A stretch of DNA of 64,000 nucleotides from NCBI GenBank assembly GCA_020081605.1, contig JAHREC010000009.1, positions 1,054,001-1,118,000 of the forward strand, written 5' to 3'. Position numbers and translations under genes: made by a program. The notes under the pieces are model-generated. The model searched no databases, was not told where the DNA came from, and was given only the letters and a program-made list of their open reading frames with translations. This stretch comes from Albifimbria verrucaria. Its lineage: Eukaryota; Ascomycota; Sordariomycetes; Hypocreales; Stachybotryaceae. Below are positions 11,883 through 22,530 of this stretch, piece by piece (position 1 is the stretch's first letter; every line of letters starts with the position of its first letter).

Positions 11883-13614
11883 CTAAGGACACATCGCACG
11901 GCCTTCGTCCAATATCTGATCATAGGAGACGGGATTCACAACTCCACGCCTCAGCTTCAGATTTCGCAGAGTCTGTCGATAACACCAGTGCCCTTGCCAC
12001 CTTTCTCTCTTTATCTCAAGAGTTTGACCGGGTCGTATGTCTCGCACCATCCACCTCCAAGCTTCGAACACGGGATCAAAGAAACCTGCCTCCACGTCAA
12101 AGACGGCCATGAAGGTGATTCTCAGCTGTGGCTCTAATTCAAAACGAAACACCCAATCATGAGTACGACCCTCTTCTGCTACAAAGTCCCACAGCTCCAT
12201 CACTTTAAGCTTAGGCATATGGTAAAGGGCAGCGACACCCGCTGCGACGAGCAAACGACAGCGGCGCCACGCAGGCCGCGGACCACACATTGTGGCGGCC
12301 GTCAGAGACAGGTGTTCCAAGTTTGGATAATGGTGAGCCTTCTGCACTTCTTCTCGCCAATTTCCGACATTCGGCCAGATTGTTGGGAAGAAGTCTTTGG
12401 CATCGACATGAAAGAACGCGCTCAAATTCTTTAAGCTTAGGCAAGTCTTTGCCAACGCCTTGCCCAAAACCCTTCGAGGCTTCCTCTCGGAGATGGCAGC
12501 GCCATGAGGATGGAGTTTCTCATTGTAATCCTCGAATAGAGATAGTGTGTGTAGTGTTTTTGGCAAGCTCTTGGAGATCAAAAGCGAATAGCCTATTCAG
12601 GGGTTCGGTTAGTACGTCCAGACCAAGCACGTCGATAGATTAGACTTACCTGTTTCCAGTGGCAATCGATGGTCTTCGTCTATACCACGTCACTTCTCAT
12701 GGCGAAATCGGTGAATATTTATCAAGCTCTTTTCCAGAATCATTCGAAGCATTAAAAGGGATATATGGCGGAAGTAGTGTCTTCGAATCTCCAGTCCGGT
12801 GAGGGCCTCGACCATTGGAAGCTCTCCGAACTCGGTGATGCAGAGCTTGATAATCTTGCGCGCATACACTGACTTGGGATGTCCTACAGTTGATAGAAGT
12901 CGTTTCCTTGCTTGAGTGCTGGCCTCGCCCAATCGGCTATGAGCCCACCCAGGCCAAGCGTCACTTGATTCCAACAGCAATCCCTCGTGACACTTATAAT
13001 CAGCAGCAAGGCCCTTGGGGATGAAATAGCCAGGAATATGGGGAAGCCTTTTGTGAAGCGCATTTCTCGAAAGGCATGTCCTCCATCACTGGGTGAGTAT
13101 ACTCCGAGGTCCAACGTGAGGTGGTCCCCCTTGTCCAGAAGGTCGCACCGCTTTTCCCATGTCGACAAGATATGCAGGAACCTCCAGATGGTTTCAAAGA
13201 AGACTTTATCGTTCCTATTGATGGAATCTAGGGTCAGTACTAGGAGCGGAACTGAAGCAAGGTCCGATGCCTTCATAGGTAGGTAGGGAGTAAATATCTT
13301 TTGATTGTAGCCTTGTCCTCCTCCGATTCACAAACGCTGCAGTCATACTCATCGAGTTTGATACGAAGTATGATTCTTTGAACTGCCCGGCGGCGTCTCT
13401 CATTGCAGCTGACGATATCGATGAAGTCCTGGAAGCGACCTTGATCGAGGGCCAGTACCTTGAAGTTTTGCTGCTCAAATTGAAACTGCCATTCTTTGCA
13501 GACGGTCGCACAGTGTGCACGTTGATACGACGCTACTGGCCATTCGGACTCTGGCGAAAGATAATCGAATATAATGCGACGGACTTCCGCTGGTAGTTGG
13601 GGCCAGCCAGTCAT
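11883..13614 (-). pseudogene. DUF6546-type F-box-like protein, inactivated
   Basis: The N-terminus MTGWPQLPAEVRRIIFDYL resembles an F-box, followed by ATVCKEWQ and the DUF6546-type blocks FFETIWRFLHILSTWE, LDLGVYSPSD and a conserved LTGLEIRR...RFRHE segment. Three kinds of damage are visible. First, the expected intron after ATIKR starts AT instead of GT (branch TACTGACC and acceptor CAATAG are intact), a G-to-A change at the donor. Second, G-run 13040-13043 appears one base short. Third, codon TGA at 12690-12692 replaces a position that in relatives is Trp (FRHEKW). A normal intron (GTAAGT donor near 12,651) and a continuous frame follow to 11883. The two substitutions are unlikely to be length-calling errors, so I call it a pseudogene. 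Family assignment is from memory of fungal homologues. Confidence 0.65.
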
Positions 13615-13899
13615 ATCTGCAGATTTTGACTCGACTGATTGCTGCAGGAAAAACGTTGGCGTCGTATGGTAACGATGTCTAGGATGGCAAAAGAAAGAAG
13701 TTTGAAAGGCTGGGGTGAGTCGTAAATATAGGTATATTTATGCCTTGGAAGTATATTTTCAGTAACCTTTACTCACCAGCCAACCTAAACCCTTGTTTGT
13801 CGCAAATTTTTAGTGGCTTCAAGCTATAGGTGGGTTATTTTTAAGGAACTTAAATCAAAGGTAGCTCGACGACTGTATATTATTGATAGCTAGTAGTTG

Positions 13900-14445
13900 T
13901 TTACTTAATAGCCAGGAGAAGACTCCAGCTATATACTGTTGTTATCCCTGAGGATGCCTTGGTTGGGTAATCCTTGGGTCATTATATATATCGCTCCAGG
14001 GACCGTTGTGTATAGTGATTCTGGTTTCATCTTCCTATTGGTCTGTCTTATCTGCTTAGCATATCTAATCTTCTTTATTCGATCTGTTCCTATTCCTTTC
14101 TTAGTAAGCGGTAGTATTCCTCGCTTCCTTTTAGTATAAGTTTCTTATTAATGCATGTATACTTATTAATCTGAATATTCTTGCTTGGCCTGACGATTCG
14201 TTCTGGTATTACTGGTGTTATATCCTTGTCTTCTCCGGTGAATTTTCCGTCGTAGCCTGAGCGGGTTATTGTTGTTCTGTATTTCTTAGTTATCTTGTTA
14301 GCTGAGGTCGTGATAAGGCCCGCAGTGAATGAGAGTGTATCCTCAAATATCCATCCTGGTAGGCTCTTGTAAATGTTATCAAAATGTGGAATGCTATTTT
14401 TATTCACAATTGTGCGCTTTTTTCCTGTAAGGAGCTGCTAAGGAA
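13900..14445 (-). mobile_element. AT-rich coding fragment, probably mobile-element derived
   Basis: A minus-strand frame from about 14,445 runs through FDNIYKSLPGWIFEDTLSF, ITTSANKITKKYRTTITRSG and an Ile/Lys-rich tail. At the CC pair 14095-14096 one base appears missing; beyond it the frame continues RKGIGTDRIKKIRYAKQIRQ to a stop near 13,920, giving about 170 residues. Codons end mostly in A or T, unlike neighbouring genes, and the protein is very basic. There is no start ATG in a good context. I do not recognise the domain; the composition and the adjacent decayed gene suggest a retroelement or transposon remnant, but this is an inference. Confidence 0.35.
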
Positions 14446-15433
14446 TTTGTGTGCACCGGATTTAGTTAACGAAGAAGGCTATCTTTGACTCCTTGATATA
14501 TGATATTAAGCAGTCAACAGCCAAGCATTTGAAGATAGATACAATGATTAGCATGGCCAGTTGACCATAGAACTTTACTTCATGTGAAAAACCTATTCAA
14601 ATACTAACCATAGTGTCAATGGCGAGGGCTTAAGGATGCTGGTGTGGAACATGAGTTTGGACGGGGGCTGGTTGGATAAGCCTGCTGTTGCACGTAATCA
14701 CCATCATCACCGATATTGAGAAGGTACATATGTTTTTATTATGCTGCTTCACCATGCTCACTCAATTAATTTTCTTTAGGTTTCCTCTGGGCAGCGTCCA
14801 ACTCTGGAGTGCATCGGGGCGTGGTGTTGCACACGACAGCAGATGGTGTCTTCAATTGTGGGGTGCGCACCATCTGTCCGTCTAGCCACTTTCACTTAGG
14901 TTACCAACCGGCCATGGTTAGCTCAATATTGTGGATGTCAAAAGTCGTCATATGTATTTCTTTCTCAATTGACAGTGACTCTATAAAATACTCGAAGCTG
15001 GCTAGACTTGTTGGAAATGTTAGGGAAGGTATGCATCCGGCCAACATACAGCAGCTTAGTACTAGCAAGCTGATTGGGCATGTCTGCATTTAATACCGCG
15101 TCTTGAGGACGAGCAGAATATTTGCCAGTGCGAGACTCTACATGACATACGGGCAATTAGGCGCGGATGTCCGGAGTTGCATTCTCGGCTTATAATTTGG
15201 TTTACTGGTGGCTTTGGGTACGTCATTGGGTTGACGGCACATCTCCGCATGAGGCCCTGACTTGACCCCAAGAATTATCTCCGGCAATCATTCTCGGCAT
15301 TGGATTTGGGAAGACGCCTCATAAGAATCTTGCGGTCTGCACAGAGACGGCGAAAATTACTGTATCTAAAACTACAGCCTCACAGTTCTGCCTCGAAATA
15401 CATCTCTCAACCTCTTTCATCATTGACCTGACG
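14446..15433. other. intergenic, no supported gene
   Basis: Short frames on both strands (for example 14,688-15,093) have no motif. The right end is the promoter of the DUF3237 gene. Confidence 0.5.
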
Positions 15434-16042
15434 ATGCGTTACCAACCGGCTTTTTCAAGCATCTTGGGCTTCATGGGCCTGCAGCAACCCATTTTTGCAA
15501 ATGTGTCGCCAAGTTTACCCGAGCATGTTCTGCCGTCTAATTTGACCCGCGCGGCATATCCTTTACCAGTGCCAGAATTACAGATCGATTTTCGTATTGT
15601 CGTCGACCTTAATCCTCTCATTCCGGTAGGGAATGGTCCGTTTGGTCGACGCAATTGGATTTCTTTTTCGGGAGGAAAGTTCGCGGCGACCTGGGCCACT
15701 GGGACCATTGTGTCAGGTGGGCAGGACAACCAGATTGTGGTAGAGGAAGACCTCAGCACCTATGTCGACACTAACTACCTCCTCAAAACGGATGATGAGA
15801 TACCAGCGTACATCACGATCAAGAGCCACGGTTGGAGGTATGGTCCAAGGGAAGTGATGGAGAAGCTGTTTGATCCCGAGAGAGCCAGTACGGTGTCACC
15901 GTTCGATTATTCGTTCCGGTTTCATGTCACGTTGGAGACAGGTGACGCGAGGTACAACCATACGCTGAACACGGGCATGTGGGTAGGGAGTGGTGCGAGA
16001 TTAGGGAGCACTGTCATCTACGACGCATATCGTGTCCTTTAA
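15434..16042 (+). CDS. DUF3237 family protein, probably secreted
   Basis: An intact single-exon gene of 202 residues. The first about 22 residues (MRYQPAFSSILGFMGLQQPIF) form a weak signal peptide. The rest is a full DUF3237 fold: LQIDFRIVVDLNPLIPVGNG, PFGRRNWISFSGGKF, TGTIVSGGQDNQIV, TNYLLKTDDEIPAYITIKSHGWRYGP and a closing VGSGARLGSTVIYDAYRVL. These blocks are the conserved parts of the family. DUF3237 proteins are small beta-barrels found in fungi and bacteria, often near catabolic genes; their activity is not established. ATG at 15434 is preceded by a purine at -3. Confidence 0.85.
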   Translation: MRYQPAFSSILGFMGLQQPIFANVSPSLPEHVLPSNLTRAAYPLPVPELQIDFRIVVDLNPLIPVGNGPFGRRNWISFSGGKFAATWATGTIVSGGQDNQIVVEEDLSTYVDTNYLLKTDDEIPAYITIKSHGWRYGPREVMEKLFDPERASTVSPFDYSFRFHVTLETGDARYNHTLNTGMWVGSGARLGSTVIYDAYRVL

Positions 16043-16520
16043 CGGATACCAAACAGTTTTTCAATACTGGGTTCGAGATTAGCAAAGTGATAGCATATGG
16101 AGAGCTTTATTTTGCCAACAAAAGAGTGGTTTGAAACGAGAACAGGCCCATTTTGTAGGATTGATTATTTCCTGGTAACGTATGCATCGTCACTTGAATG
16201 CCACATAACCGCAGGGGCGGTAAACTAGAAATACATTTTTATCAAAGGTAGTAACAAATGAAAACAATCAGAATATAATTCCGATGTGTAAGAGGGATTA
16301 CCTTAGTCGGATTTTGGTTTTTCTCATCGGATCGCTCTGTTCACGTCAGAGGCAAGAAGCCCTTTCTCGATTGACCCGTGAAGAACCAACCTTGAAGTTC
16401 TTCTCCATGATGGGACTTTTTCATAGACGATACGGGTTCCGCAAGAACGAAATCGCTGTGGCTACTGCTGGGGCTTCTGACTCGACCCTACTGGTGTCGA
16501 AGAGCTCAGGTTCTACTCGG
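16043..16520. other. intergenic between convergent genes
   Basis: Lies between the 3' ends of the DUF3237 gene (+) and the DUF7726 gene (-). An open frame at 16,284-16,640 on the plus strand is mostly the antisense of the latter and is rejected. Confidence 0.5.
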
Positions 16521-17117
16521 TCACTTATTCAGAAGATTCCTCGAACCACTCTTCGAAAGACTCTGGGAAGACCCTTCATGGGCTTCTTCGTGAGCTTCTT
16601 CATCTGGGGCACCTCTTCTAGCTCTTTTCCTCTGGGCTAATTTAATAGGAAGGCCCTCTTCTTCACGGGCTCTAAAGAAATCGGTGGCCTTCCAGTAGGT
16701 GTCGCAGTTGGTGCCATCCCAGACGCCAGTGCGGTTCATAAAGGAGCGATAGGCGGCTGGGCTGACACCGATGCGTTCTTGAAACTCGCCGACTTTCATG
16801 CCACCAGAGCCGATCCAATCATCAATCTTCTTACGCACGCCGTTGCACGTATCGCCACAGCGTTGAGTATGGAACCGCGGGTCCTTGATATATAATTCGG
16901 GGACGGGACTACCTGAGGCGCTGTTAGCACCAGGTGCCGAGCTCAGGTCTGACGATTTGCGTTTCCTGGTGGATGATTTCTTGTGCTTTCTAGAGCGTCT
17001 ACGGCAGCGGGCGTCTTCTACTTCCTCTTCCAACTGCTGCTTCTGGAGCAGAACCATGAGCGGATCTGGGTTCTCCGCCCATTGGTCAGCGTTGAGGCCG
17101 AAAAAACGTAGCTCCAT
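16521..17117 (-). CDS. DUF7726 / homeobox-like DNA-binding-type protein
   Basis: An intact gene of 198 residues starting MELRFFGLNADQWAENPDP. A short coiled segment (LLQKQQLEEEVEDARC) is followed by a strongly basic stretch (RRRSRKHKKSSTRKRK), likely a nuclear localisation signal. The conserved domain follows: CNGVRKKIDDWIGSGGMKVG, EFQERIGVSPAAYRSFMN, and YWKATDFFRAREEEGLP. This matches the fungal DUF7726 pattern, predicted to be a helical nucleic-acid-binding domain. The C-terminus is low-complexity and charged. The frame stays open upstream of the ATG, but codons there look non-coding, so 17117 is the preferred start. Confidence 0.75.
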   Translation of the reverse strand: MELRFFGLNADQWAENPDPLMVLLQKQQLEEEVEDARCRRRSRKHKKSSTRKRKSSDLSSAPGANSASGSPVPELYIKDPRFHTQRCGDTCNGVRKKIDDWIGSGGMKVGEFQERIGVSPAAYRSFMNRTGVWDGTNCDTYWKATDFFRAREEEGLPIKLAQRKRARRGAPDEEAHEEAHEGSSQSLSKSGSRNLLNK

Positions 17118-17914
17118 GGTTGAAAATGATGATGGTGGTTTCAGTGAGCAGTAGGTCAGTTGGATTTGCCGAATGAAGAGTGTACGTATATATTTGTGGT
17201 CACCACGGGCGGGTGATTGCTTGGTGTTTACGGTGATGATGGATGGGGAGCTGGTGGTTATGATGTAATGGGCATGTTGGTGTTTGCATTTTTGCTTTGG
17301 CCTACTGTAACTAATAGACACGACATGATGTGGTGGTAAATGCGACGTCATAGTGCTGATTGATCAGTGCAGTACCTGGTAGAAATTTAGACTCGTTTTT
17401 TGAAACATAGATTCATCATTGAGTGGTAAAGATAGGCTTCCCTTTGCACTGAAGTGTGTATGTTGCTTTACTTGGGTGCTAGACGTTGCCAAGTACTACT
17501 GATGGGTGGGTACCTCTTTGGCGGTGGTTGTTGGTACCCTGAAGTGCAAGGTGCTTCTGGCCCCCACGCTCTGTCACTTGCTAGGCCTAGATGGGTACAT
17601 AGGCTGTTATGATTTTCCTGCCGATATCTGAAGTTGGGTATTGTCCAAAAGGGTGCTTCACAACCTGCTGCCGGAATTCGGCCAGAATCAATTCGGAACT
17701 TGTCAAAAGAAAGAAAAAATTAAAAATAAAATGGGTTGAAAGGGAATAACAAGAAAAAAAGGAAAATTAAAATTAAAATAGACTCGTAGGTCAAAATTGG
17801 TTGTTGCCCACTTGCCCAATGCCTCTCTCCTCACAACTGAGCAGAACCAATTTCCCGTCTTCACTATCAGCATTGAATCATCAAGTCATAATCTGCTTTT
17901 CAACAAGACCTTTC
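17118..17914. other. intergenic, polypyrimidine/AT tracts
   Basis: Promoter of the DUF7726 gene followed by purine-rich AT tracts near 17,700-17,780 (aaagaaagaaaaaatt) just upstream of the 5S rRNA gene. Confidence 0.5.
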
Positions 17915-18033
17915 ACATACGACCATAGGTGCATGAAAGCATGGGATCCCGTCCGCTCTCCCTTAATTAAGCATGTAACCGGCAGATTAGTAGTTGGGTC
18001 GGTGACGACCAGCGAATACCGGCTGTTGTATGT
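17915..18033 (+). rRNA. 5S ribosomal RNA, dispersed copy
   Basis: A 119-nt sequence with the fungal 5S signature: it starts ACATACGACCATAGG, contains ATCCCGTCCGCTC, AGATTAGTAGTTGGGTCGG and GACGACCAGCGAAT, and ends GGCTGTTGTATGT. The two ends pair over nine positions (ACATACGAC with GTTGTATGT, one G-U), forming helix I. It is followed at once by TTTTTATA, an RNA polymerase III terminator. In filamentous ascomycetes 5S genes are scattered as single copies, not placed in the rDNA repeat. Some loop positions differ from the consensus I remember (for example TTAATTAAGC), so it could be a variant type; the paired ends and terminator suggest it is expressible. Confidence 0.9.
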
Positions 18034-21000
18034 TTTTATAGCTTTTGCTATCGAACTACTATATCTTCTTTTTTTGCTTGACTGACCAGAGTGAGGAATT
18101 CAACTGGATCTAGACTATACGGCCTGTCGCAGTAGATGTAGAGAACTATTCTCGCAACCAACCATGCAGGCATCTCCGCCACAAACCCGACCAGTGCTAC
18201 ATTGAGAGAATCGAATATTCTACTTCACGATGCGTTGGACTGCACGAACGAGAAATGTTGGTTGCAAAAACTAAGTCGTGGAATAATTATTGTTACAAAT
18301 AACTTGTCATGCTTGTTGAAAGCATTTACGCGAGCTAGAATAGAACTAACGTAAGCATTGTAACTTACGAGATCCTCTCCTTATGATGCATCTTTTGCGT
18401 CCGATGCGTCTGTTCCTTGTCACATTCATGAGATTACTTGCCCAGGGCGGCTTTGATCGACAACGAGGGTTAACCTGGTATTAGGGTGTTTGCATACCTC
18501 AAGTACACAATGCTAGTTTCTGCTACTGAGTGGTTTGAGACTTGTAACCTTTGAAAACAAATATTTGAAAGTGAACTACCTCGTTAGAGCACTACAGCCA
18601 GATTAGGGCTCGCACTCAAGGCCTTTCTATGAAGACATTAGTGTTGGTCAACTGCCCTCCACCAGTTACCAGTCTGGTTCATCTCATTTCGGTAGACGGC
18701 TATGGCTCTATCCGAATTCAAGGTTTTGGAAAATGTTAGTTTTCTCAAATCCGGCCATAGAACAAGACAGCTCCAGTGACGAGAGATCATTCCCTAAATG
18801 ATATATGCGAATGATTACTCGAATTTGGCTGCAAAATATTCGCAAGATACAAAGGCTGAAGCAGCTCAAAGACGCACGGTAAGAATCTGTATCGGGCGCC
18901 ATGAATTTGGACTTATGTTCCTCCACCTACCTCGTCTAATGGCTATCACTTTACAAGATAGAGAGAACTTGGAATTCAGAAATATGTGACCCTAGTCTAA
19001 CTATATACTCGTCGCCATCGCCTCATTAGATTGAGTGTCTTGTATGAGCTTTTGGACTATGCATTGTTTGTACACGTAGTCTCTGGCGTTTCCTGATATT
19101 CAAAGTGGTCTCCCTAATCGGCTTGAGCCTGGCGAACTTCTCCCATTGTACCAGAAACGCAAAATACAACACAAATTAAGAAGAGAATCATGTATTGATC
19201 CATAAACACGGGCTAATAGTCGTGACATCGGTATTCTCCCTACCAAACTTAGAATTCATGGTTGGTTAGTCTTTCAAGCATGTTTGGTAGACATTCGGAC
19301 AGTAAAACAGAGTTGGTAAAGCCGTCCACCATGCTTTTTTGCCAGAGTAAAGCACAATCACGACGCTGCTATTTGTCCGTTCTTAACCCCAACGTAGTTA
19401 CTTCGCATGGTCATTAAGAACTATGCTAATAGAAATGGAGAGAGCTCTGACACTTTTCTTCAAACACTTTATAGCCCCAGGTTCTCCCTATTTCTTAGCC
19501 GACAAGAACATTGGGACATGGCCTTCATATATTTTCCCGGCCTTCATATATTTCGCCTCGTTCCAACAGTATTACTTCCATGACATTTCTATGTAATCTT
19601 CTGAACTCTCACTTGAAACAAAAAGGGCCCTTGGGGCGATCAACTCCATCATGGTGAAGGATAACTTTACCTTCTCGTAAATTTCCTACCTTTATTCCAT
19701 TTGTTTTCCCTGCATTTTCGTTTAACAAAGCTCCTTCTTAAATCTGGTCCTCTGCAATGGGATTTTTATAGCATTTCTCACTCACTAACTCTGCGCGGCA
19801 CCCAACTGCTGGACTTACGCATGCTACTGGACTCTGAGCTTATTGAATCAAGTGGGCAGCTTTTTCTTCATTTAATATAGTAGTTAATAATATTCATATT
19901 GATTCTCCTGTACTTGAACTCTTTTTGTGCTTGTCTAATTCTACATCCTTACTCTTTAAATTTTACTAGGGTTCCCTCTTCGCAGCTTTGGAGCCACGTT
20001 GCATGGTCGGTTTCCGGCTCGACTGTCTTGGAATGAACATCAATGAACAAACTTGCTAAATAATACGACCAGTGGGTTAATATGGCCCATAGCTCCATCA
20101 CTGTGGGTGAAACTAGCGTCACGAGTTGACGCGGCTCTGGAGCCATTGGTGCGGAAGAGGTACTCCCGCTAGCCGTGACGTACTCGCCCCATCTCAATAA
20201 GGGGCGGAGTGGAGAGACTAAGCAATTCCTTCCCAAATTCAGGGCTGTGGTGGTAGTGCCGGCTATGAAGGTAAAGTTGCTTTTGGTGTCGAGGCCTCCC
20301 ACTCGACATTTTGCATATGAGCTGAGGTCAAATTCGAAAGCCAAAAGGTCAAAGAAGCAAGTTGCCCAGGCTTGATGGCCGTCCTTGCAACTGCTGAGTG
20401 AAACCCATGCTCTTATATAGTGATCCACCGGTACCAAACTTTTCACATCACAGGGAGTTTTGGAACTCATCACATGATTTAATGTGTCGGCGGGTGCTTA
20501 TTGCCACGTGTGTCGACCTGGGTTTGCCAGCCAGATGCTACGTATAACTGCCGACCAGGCAATAATATGCGAGCCACTTCTTGTTTCAAGACTCACTGCT
20601 TTGTTATCCATATGCCGGCATACAGTAGCACGCGTGGTGCTGATCTTCAGGTCCATCTCCAAATACGACCTAGCTTGACCCTGATCTCAAAACAGATACG
20701 AAAGTTACAAATCGAAGCCAACCAACCATTGTCATATCCTAGCAGAAGTAGAGGTGCGAAATGGTTCAATGACCAAGAACCTCATGATTTGGTAAATTAG
20801 TATGCTCTCCATCGGAAATGTGACCGGACATGGGTTGGAAAATGTCCGTACTCATTTACAGGGATTGCCCTGTCTTCTTTGCTGGGGCGTGTTGAAGGGT
20901 ACGCTTCCTCTGCACACTGATGGGTCGAAAATCGATCTCATGGTTATCAAGCGTGAATCTATTGGCTTGGTTTCCTCGCTATTCCTTGGTATTTTCCTGA

Positions 21001-21471
21001 TGCCCTACGAGAACGGATCCAATTGGCTTACTCCCTTTGACGAGAGCCGTAATCAAGATGGGCCTAGTCGTCGGTGAACCATGGTAGTCCAGCAAGCCAC
21101 TCCCGACCCGACACCCGCAAATCCACATTAACTATTGTTATGAAGTGCAATAAGGGTCCACATACGACAGACTAAATCCCAAAATAATGGTCATCGTATG
21201 TTGGCATCGCCGCTTGAAAGTCTCCGTGGAAAGCTCCGGTTCACTTATTATCATTGGTTGTCCGGATCTCGATTCAGCATCCATCGGACCACGTACCTTG
21301 CCTACTTGCCTCACGAGAGACTAGGAGGTCTCCACATCTGGCATTTGTAACGCCTATGAATCCTCGGAACACTGCCAAGGCCAGGTTACATTGACAAATT
21401 TAGTTCGCTTATTTGTTTCTACTATTGGGTCATGGTTCAAGCGACTTCTAACGCCACGAAACAGACTTAAC
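18034..21471. other. 3.4-kb gene-poor interval
   Basis: No conserved gene recognised. The longest frame (19,949-20,473, minus, about 173 codons) has a TATATAA upstream on its strand but no domain and ordinary random composition. A short direct repeat ccttcatatatttt/ccttcatatatttc occurs near 19,521-19,553. Open frames near 20,484-21,077 (+) are unsupported. Confidence 0.45.
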
Positions 21472-22530
21472 CTAGAAAATCAACTTGGTAACGGACTTGC
21501 CCCGGTTGGATCCGTTGTACATTCGCAACCAGGCATTGGGAACATCCTCAATCGTGGCATCCACAATGTCCTCAACGTCCACCTTAATTCGGCCTTCTGC
21601 CGAAGCCCCAATAAGTGTCTCCATTGCCTTAGGAACCTTGTCCATGAAATCAAACATGAAGAATCCCTTGATATTCAACCTCTGAGAGACGACCTCAAAC
21701 CAGTTGTGCAGGGCCATGGGCTTGTCAGAGTTGTAGATACTGACAGCTCCGCAGATGACAATAGTTCCATGCCTCTTCATGCGGGTCAGGACACCGTCAA
21801 GGACCTCTCCGCCGACATTGTCAAAGAAGACGTCGACCTCATCAGGAGTAGCAGCCTTCAGGTCCTCAAGGAAGGTAGGGCTCTTGTAGTCGACGCAGGC
21901 ATGAGCCCCAAGGTGGTCGCGCACCCAGGCGCACTTCTCGGCACCTCCTGCAATACCCACAACACGCTTAGCTCCAAGCAGCTTGACGGCAGTTTGAACA
22001 ACCATGGAACCAGTGGCTCCGGCAGCAGCCGAGACAACAACTGTATGCTCTGGCTTGGCCTCACCAGCATCCAGCAGTCCAATGTAACCTGCCAGGCCAG
22101 AGCCTCCAAAGGCACCAAGGTAGTGTGTAATAGAAAGACCAGCAGGCAGTGGTGCTACGGGCAGGACGCCTTCAGCATCAAGGACTGTGTATTCACTCCA
22201 GGTACCACGGTGGAACTCCATGATTAAGTCACCGACCTTAAACTTGTCTGACTTTGATTCCAACACCTCGCCAATAATGCCAGACCTCATAGGGCTTCCG
22301 ATAGGCACAGGCGGCAGGTACATGCGATTCGGGTCCACGGTGCAGCCGATGAAGGTACGGATGCCCGCATCGTTGGAGTAGTAGAGCACTTTGACCAGGA
22401 TCTGGTCAGATTGGACTGGAGGCAGCTCCGTAGTTTGCATCACAAAGGTAGGGTTGGGGCCGGACACCGTCGGGGTGCCGATAGGCTTGTTGGCCAGAAT
22501 CCATTGCCTGGTCGTTCGGGAGGTCGCCAT
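21472..22530 (-). CDS. MDR-family NADP-dependent oxidoreductase (zinc-free quinone/enal reductase type)
   Basis: An intact 352-residue single-exon gene starting MATSRTTRQWILANKPIGTP. It has the layout of zinc-independent medium-chain reductases such as leukotriene B4 12-hydroxydehydrogenase or curcumin reductase: an N-terminal GroES-like domain (LVKVLYYSNDAGIRTF, GEVLESKSDKFKVGDLI) and a Rossmann domain with HTVVVSAAAGATGSMVVQ and GAKRVVGIAGG (the NADP site), then VDVFFDNVGGEVLD and GTIVICGAVSIYN, all hallmarks of this branch. Zinc ligands of alcohol dehydrogenases are absent. It probably reduces the double bond of alpha,beta-unsaturated carbonyl compounds in the cytosol. No broken frame here, in contrast to many neighbours. 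Confidence 0.9.
   Translation of the reverse strand: MATSRTTRQWILANKPIGTPTVSGPNPTFVMQTTELPPVQSDQILVKVLYYSNDAGIRTFIGCTVDPNRMYLPPVPIGSPMRSGIIGEVLESKSDKFKVGDLIMEFHRGTWSEYTVLDAEGVLPVAPLPAGLSITHYLGAFGGSGLAGYIGLLDAGEAKPEHTVVVSAAAGATGSMVVQTAVKLLGAKRVVGIAGGAEKCAWVRDHLGAHACVDYKSPTFLEDLKAATPDEVDVFFDNVGGEVLDGVLTRMKRHGTIVICGAVSIYNSDKPMALHNWFEVVSQRLNIKGFFMFDFMDKVPKAMETLIGASAEGRIKVDVEDIVDATIEDVPNAWLRMYNGSNRGKSVTKLIF

Noticed and set aside
5816..16042. A possible secondary-metabolite cluster (acyltransferase, cupin, DUF3237, monooxygenase)
   Set aside because: No polyketide, terpene or peptide synthase, cytochrome P450 or dedicated transporter is interleaved, and a HET gene and a pseudogene separate the enzymes.
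17801..18085. A 94-residue open frame (+)
   Set aside because: It overlaps the 5S rRNA gene over its full length and gets its apparent conservation from that.
19949..20473. A 174-codon minus-strand frame with a TATATAA nearby
   Set aside because: No domain, no clear codon pattern, and its ATG precedes the TATA-like element instead of following it.
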